From Lachnoclostridium sp. UBA933 (GTDB taxonomy: Bacteria > Bacillota > Clostridia > Lachnospirales > Lachnospiraceae): a stretch of DNA of 9,630 nt. The stretch lies in NCBI GenBank assembly GCA_002293545.1, contig DBDL01000046.1:1-9630 (forward strand), given 5' to 3'. Positions 6,748 through 9,630 of the stretch are shown here, one piece after another. The translations under genes and the position numbers were made by a program. Each line of letters starts with the position of its first letter. Position 1 is the first letter of the stretch. The notes below the pieces were generated by a model. The model did not search any database. It was not told the DNA's origin and saw nothing but the letters and a program-made list of their open reading frames with translations.

Positions 6748-7674
6748 ATGTTAGAAGTTTGCTTATTAGGAACCGGAGGTATGATGCCGCTTCCGGGGAG
6801 AGCATTAACGGCAATGATGACAAGATATAACGGAAGCAGTTTGTTGATTGATTGCGGGGAAGGGACGCAAGTTGGAATACGTAAAAGAGGCTGGAGCTTT
6901 CATCCGATTGATACGATTTGCTTTACACATTATCACGGTGACCATATTAGCGGGTTGCCGGGTCTGCTGCTTTCTATCGGGAACGCGGACCGGACAGAAC
7001 CGATTACACTAATGGGACCAAGAGGATTGGAAACGGTAGTAAAGGCCCTGACGATTATCGCACCGGCACTTCCGTTCCCGCTGGAATTTATTGAAATAAA
7101 GGAGGATATCTTTACATTTCAGCAAAAGGGTTATTGTATTACGGCATTCCGTGTCAACCATAATACACCGTGTTATGGTTATAGTATTTCGATTCCGAGA
7201 GCGGGTAAATTCAGCAGTGAAAAAGCGGAAGTGAATGAAGTTCCTATGAGAATATGGAACAAATTACAAAAGGGAAATACCGTTGAATGGGAGGGGCGTG
7301 TATTTACGCCCGATATGATACTGGGAGAAGAGAGAAAAGGACTAAAGGTAGTATACTGCACGGATACAAGACCGGTAAAATCAATTGCAGAAAATGCTGA
7401 GAATGCGGATTTATTTATATGTGAGGGTATGTATGGTGATGATATGATGCTTGCCGGCGCAAAAGATAAAAAGCATATGACATTTTCGGAAGCTGCGGTA
7501 CTGGCAAGGGAAGCCAATGTAGATGAATTATGGCTGACTCATTTTAGTCCCGCTTTGGTTCGGCCGGGAGATTACATGGAAGAAATAAAGAAGATATTCA
7601 GGCATGTAAACATGGGGAAAGATGGGAAAAGCAAGGAGTTAGTATTTGAGAAGGAGGATGAGGATGGAAGATAA
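6748..7674 (+). CDS. rnz: Ribonuclease Z (tRNA 3'-end endonuclease)
   Basis: The 308-aa product has the short-form RNase Z length. It is a metallo-beta-lactamase-fold enzyme that cuts CCA-less tRNA precursors after the discriminator base. Visible zinc ligands are H61, H63, D65 and H66 in THYHGDH, then H138 (VNHNTP), D206 (CTDTRP) and H265 (LTHFSP); H243 (KKHMTF) matches the conserved catalytic-support histidine. The N-terminal strand with GTGG and the IDCGEGTQ segment (residues 34-41) are typical of the family. The ATG follows GGAG (6737-6740) by 7 nt. The gene ends inside the next one, sharing 11 bp, so the two are probably translationally coupled. The CCA-less tRNA-Ser 1.8 kb downstream is the type of substrate it would process. 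An arylsulfatase-like MBL hydrolase is the alternative, but the motif set fits RNase Z better. Confidence 0.9.
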   Translation: MLEVCLLGTGGMMPLPGRALTAMMTRYNGSSLLIDCGEGTQVGIRKRGWSFHPIDTICFTHYHGDHISGLPGLLLSIGNADRTEPITLMGPRGLETVVKALTIIAPALPFPLEFIEIKEDIFTFQQKGYCITAFRVNHNTPCYGYSISIPRAGKFSSEKAEVNEVPMRIWNKLQKGNTVEWEGRVFTPDMILGEERKGLKVVYCTDTRPVKSIAENAENADLFICEGMYGDDMMLAGAKDKKHMTFSEAAVLAREANVDELWLTHFSPALVRPGDYMEEIKKIFRHVNMGKDGKSKELVFEKEDEDGR

Positions 7675-8269
7675 TTCAAAAACAGTAAAAAAGATGGCGA
7701 AGAACATCCGGGTATTTGGGTTGATTATGTGTATCGTTGTATTAGCCGTAATGTTTCTCTATATGCAAATGAATAAAAAAGAGCCGCAGGAAGAGGGAAT
7801 ACCGCAAACAACAAAAAATCGGTTACTTGAAATGGATTTAGTAAAAGGCTATCCCGAAACAGCCAAAGGTGTCATTGAAACCTATGGTAAGCTGCTGCAG
7901 TTTGTATATAATCATCCGTCGTCAGACGGAAGTGTATCTGACGAAGAAATGAAGAAGCTGTTAGAGCAAATACGGATGTTGTATCATTCCGACCTAGGAA
8001 AAGAGAATCCATTTGATAAGCAGATGACAATGCTTCAAGAAGAAATTAAAGGGTTTCAAAAAAACGATCTGCGCATTGCATCCATGACAGTGGATGATAA
8101 AATGGAAAAGAAAAAAATAGACGGAAAACAATGTGCCTTAATGAATATGAATATTATGTTCAGTAATCCGGACGGAAAAACCACGGTAATGGAATCTTTC
8201 ATATTGGCAGTGGAAGATAATGAGTGGAAAATATTAGGGTTTCAGCCGGTAAAGAATATTCAGGAATAA
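7664..8269 (+). CDS. Single-TM protein of unknown function (DUF6715-like)
   Basis: The 201-aa product starts at the ATG at 7664, preceded at 6 nt by AAGGAGG (7651-7657); the ATG at 7658 abuts that site and the TTG at 7646 lacks one. A short basic N-terminus is followed by one hydrophobic segment, residues 14-33 (IRVFGLIMCIVVLAVMFLYM). The remaining 165 residues are mostly helical and charged up to about residue 135, then alternate in strands ending in EWKILGFQPV, like an NTF2- or SnoaL-type fold. The central YPETAKGVIETYGKLLQFVYN and the C-terminal WKILGF recall the DUF6715 family of Clostridia; that name is from memory. Topology is probably N-in with the C-terminal domain outside. It overlaps rnz by 11 bp, so co-expression is expected. 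Function is unknown. Confidence 0.8.
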   Translation: MEDNSKTVKKMAKNIRVFGLIMCIVVLAVMFLYMQMNKKEPQEEGIPQTTKNRLLEMDLVKGYPETAKGVIETYGKLLQFVYNHPSSDGSVSDEEMKKLLEQIRMLYHSDLGKENPFDKQMTMLQEEIKGFQKNDLRIASMTVDDKMEKKKIDGKQCALMNMNIMFSNPDGKTTVMESFILAVEDNEWKILGFQPVKNIQE

Positions 8270-8300
8270 GTATTTGTATAGAAAAAAGCTGCGGAGGATA

Positions 8301-8355
8301 GTGTGAAACATAATCCGTTTCACACGGCGAATTTGTGCTTACGCACAAATGTCGC
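8301..8355 (+). repeat. Twin hairpin element upstream of tsaD
   Basis: Two back-to-back inverted repeats stand 1 nt apart. The first is a perfect 9-bp stem, GTGTGAAAC (8301-8309) with GTTTCACAC (8317-8325), and a 7-nt loop. The second pairs GCGAATTTGTGC (8327-8338) with GCACAAATGTCGC (8343-8355), 12 bp with one bulged G at 8351 and a TTAC tetraloop. A weaker third hairpin can form at 8354-8368. No T-run follows, so these are not ordinary terminators. They may be a REP- or MITE-like dispersed element or a cis-acting RNA structure controlling tsaD. Confidence 0.7.
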
Positions 8356-8419
8356 GTATATTATGCGCAAAAAACGTACGCAGGAACGGAGGATAAAATG
8401 GAAGAATCAAAAGATATAA
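8303..8419 (+). CDS. Possible 38-aa leader peptide overlapping the tsaD start
   Basis: A GTG at 8303 lies 5 nt after GGAGG (8293-8297) and opens a 38-codon frame that ends at TAA 8417-8419, overlapping the first 22 bases of tsaD in another frame. The peptide starts [16 protein letters not shown] and its second half is very basic ([17 protein letters not shown]). The first half is encoded entirely by the twin hairpins. Translation would melt the hairpins and bring ribosomes to the tsaD start, a possible coupling device. It may equally be a fortuitous frame through a repeat element. Confidence 0.35.
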   Translation: MKHNPFHTANLCLRTNVAYIMRKKRTQERRIKWKNQKI

Positions 8420-9426
8420 CATTATTGGCGATTGAAAGTTCATGTGATGAAACATCGGCGGCTGTCGTTAAAAATGGACGTGAAGTCCTATCCAATATCA
8501 TATATTCTCAAATTGAGCAGCACAAAGTATACGGAGGGGTTGTTCCTGAGATTGCATCACGGAAGCATATCGAAAAAATAAACCAGGTAATCGGAGAGGC
8601 TTTAACAGAAGCAAAACGGACATTGAATGAAATAAATGCTATTTGTGTTACTTACGGTCCCGGACTGGTCGGTGCATTGCTTGTCGGCGTCGGTGTTGCA
8701 AAAGGAATGAGCTTTGCGCTGAAAAAACCTTTCATTGGTGTCCATCATATCGAAGGGCATATCTGTGCCAATTATATTTCAAATCAGGAGTTGGAGCCGC
8801 CCTTTTTATGTCTTGTCGTTTCCGGGGGACATACCTATTTGATTATGGTAAATGATTACGGCGAATATAAAATTCTGGGCAAAACAAGAGATGATGCTGT
8901 TGGCGAAGCATATGACAAAGTGGCTCGTTCGATTGGACTGGGATACCCCGGAGGACCTTTGCTTGACAAGCTGGCAAAAGAGGGAAATGAAAATGCAGTT
9001 CCTTTTCCCAAAGCAAACGTCAATGGAGCACCGCTTGATTTTAGTTTCAGCGGTCTGAAAACCGCTGTTCTGAATTACTTGAATGAATGTAAAATGAAAG
9101 GGAATCCTTATGATCCGGCAGATGTTGCCGCATCCTTTCAGAAAGCCGCTGTTGACGTATTGGTAGAACACACAATGAGTGCCGCCGCACAATACAATAT
9201 AAAAAGGGCGGCAATGGCAGGAGGTGTGGCTTCCAACAGCAAGCTGCGTGAGTGTATGGAAACGGCGGCGAAAGAGCAGGGTGTGGAGCTGTTTCGTCCT
9301 GAACCGGTATTATGTACTGATAATGCGGCAATGATTGGCTGTGCCGGTTATTATAACTATATCAGGGGAGTCCGCCACGGTTTGGATTTGAATGCCGTAC
9401 CGGGCTTGAAGCTGGTGACGGTTTAG
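8398..9426 (+). CDS. tsaD: tRNA N6-adenosine threonylcarbamoyltransferase
   Basis: The 342-aa product has the usual TsaD length. It transfers the threonylcarbamoyl group from TC-AMP to A37 of ANN-decoding tRNAs, working in bacteria with TsaB and TsaE, which are not in this window. The ASKHA fold is evident: ESSCDETS near residue 12, [12 protein letters not shown], then the metal-binding HHIEGH with H117 and H121 as the HxxxH ligands, SGGHT at 142-146, GEAYDKVAR, the nucleotide-site [24 protein letters not shown] and CTDNAAM with the metal-ligand Asp308. The start is the ATG at 8398, placed 5 nt after GGAGG (8388-8392). A longer version from the GTG at 8335 would begin inside a hairpin without a ribosome binding site, and its extra 21 residues are not TsaD-like. 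The gene is preceded by the twin hairpins. No terminator is seen after it. Confidence 0.96.
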   Translation: MEESKDITLLAIESSCDETSAAVVKNGREVLSNIIYSQIEQHKVYGGVVPEIASRKHIEKINQVIGEALTEAKRTLNEINAICVTYGPGLVGALLVGVGVAKGMSFALKKPFIGVHHIEGHICANYISNQELEPPFLCLVVSGGHTYLIMVNDYGEYKILGKTRDDAVGEAYDKVARSIGLGYPGGPLLDKLAKEGNENAVPFPKANVNGAPLDFSFSGLKTAVLNYLNECKMKGNPYDPADVAASFQKAAVDVLVEHTMSAAAQYNIKRAAMAGGVASNSKLRECMETAAKEQGVELFRPEPVLCTDNAAMIGCAGYYNYIRGVRHGLDLNAVPGLKLVTV

Positions 9427-9448
9427 CGTAATCAAAGGAAATTATATC

Positions 9449-9478
9449 TTGACAGCTCGTAATCATAAATGATATACT
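9449..9478 (+). promoter_or_regulatory. Promoter of the tRNA-Ser gene
   Basis: A consensus TTGACA (9449-9454), an 18-nt spacer and TATACT (9473-9478) preceded by an extended -10 TGA (9470-9472). Transcription would start around 9485, giving a 5' leader of only about 8 nt before the mature tRNA, to be removed by RNase P. Confidence 0.8.
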
Positions 9479-9492
9479 ATTCAAGCAGCATT

Positions 9493-9578
9493 GGAGAGGT
9501 GTCCGAGTGGTTTAAGGAGCCGGTCTTGAAAACCGGTGACTCCGTAAGGGGCCGTGGGTTCGAATCCCACCTTCTCCG
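9493..9578 (+). tRNA. tRNA-Ser (anticodon UGA)
   Basis: A class II tRNA of 86 nt without encoded CCA. The acceptor stem pairs GGAGAGG (9493-9499) with CTTCTCC (9571-9577), with one G-U pair, then discriminator G at 9578. The anticodon stem CCGGT/ACCGG (9520-9524, 9532-9536) encloses loop CTTGAAA with anticodon TGA at 9527-9529, reading UCN serine codons. A long variable arm (about 9537-9553, CTCC/GGGG paired) is as expected for serine. The T arm is GTGGG-TTCGAAT-CCCAC at 9554-9570. The bases after the discriminator are CTACCA, so CCA is added after processing. Confidence 0.97.
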
Positions 9579-9583
9579 CTACC

Positions 9584-9610
9584 ATAGAACTTCGCATGAC
9601 GGAGTTCTAT
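9584..9610. other. Hairpin downstream of tRNA-Ser, at the window edge
   Basis: ATAGAACT (9584-9591) pairs perfectly with AGTTCTAT (9603-9610) around an 11-nt loop. No T-run follows before the window ends, so it is not a clear terminator. A GGAG at 9601-9604 followed by an ATG at 9611 (reading MKRHKK) could be the start of another gene, but only 20 bases are visible and no call is justified. Confidence 0.35.
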
Positions 9611-9630
9611 ATGAAACGACATAAAAAACT

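Noticed and set aside
8301..8368. Hairpins upstream of tsaD as an intrinsic terminator
   Set aside because: There is no run of T after either stem, and tsaD has no alternative promoter I can see, so simple termination is unlikely.
8335..8397. GTG at 8335 as the tsaD start
   Set aside because: It lies in the stem of a hairpin without a ribosome binding site. TsaD homology begins after the ATG at 8398, which has GGAGG at 5 nt.
8806..9192. Minus-strand frame opposite tsaD
   Set aside because: It is fully covered by a strongly conserved gene on the other strand, with no start signal or domain.
9611..9630. Start of a new CDS (ATG at 9611)
   Set aside because: Only six codons are visible. The GGAG spacing is acceptable but the evidence is too thin to annotate a gene.

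Overview
The window looks like a chromosomal segment of a low-to-moderate GC, Gram-positive Clostridia, most likely a Lachnospiraceae member. The basis is strong AGGAGG-type ribosome binding sites, SigA-like promoters, a single-membrane secretion style, a CCA-less tRNA-Ser beside an RNase Z gene, and a membrane protein resembling a family I associate with Lachnospiraceae. The assignment rests on recognition, not on a database search.

Region 1 (1-4635) is the 3' part of a very large surface or secreted protein gene that enters from the left edge. It encodes a glycine-rich GLUG-type beta-solenoid section, then fourteen tandem fibronectin type III-like modules. The last ten modules form two copies of a five-module block with identical unit lengths (249, 249, 240, 222 and 255 bp), so the array grew by a 1,215-bp duplication. 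A rho-independent terminator follows at 4675-4713.

Region 2 (4714-5479) is a single-gene unit: a small, Lys-rich secreted protein with a peptidoglycan-binding domain and a Cys/His zinc-type motif at its C-terminus. It has its own promoter region and terminator.

Region 3 (5515-9426) looks like one operon from a good SigA promoter (TTTACA-N17-TATAAT). It carries a DUF362 protein with a C-terminal cysteine cluster, ribonuclease Z (rnz), a one-TM protein of unknown function that overlaps rnz by 11 bp, and tsaD (t6A37 tRNA modification). Just before tsaD sit two adjacent strong hairpins that lie inside a 38-codon ORF with its own ribosome binding site. This is the least explained piece of the window.

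Region 4 (9449-9630) is a tRNA-Ser(UGA) gene with its own TTGACA / extended -10 promoter, then a small hairpin at the edge. The right half is therefore enriched in tRNA maturation functions: RNase Z makes the 3' end of CCA-less tRNAs and TsaD modifies the anticodon loop of ANN-decoding tRNAs. I see no phage, insertion sequence, CRISPR array or defence system in the window.
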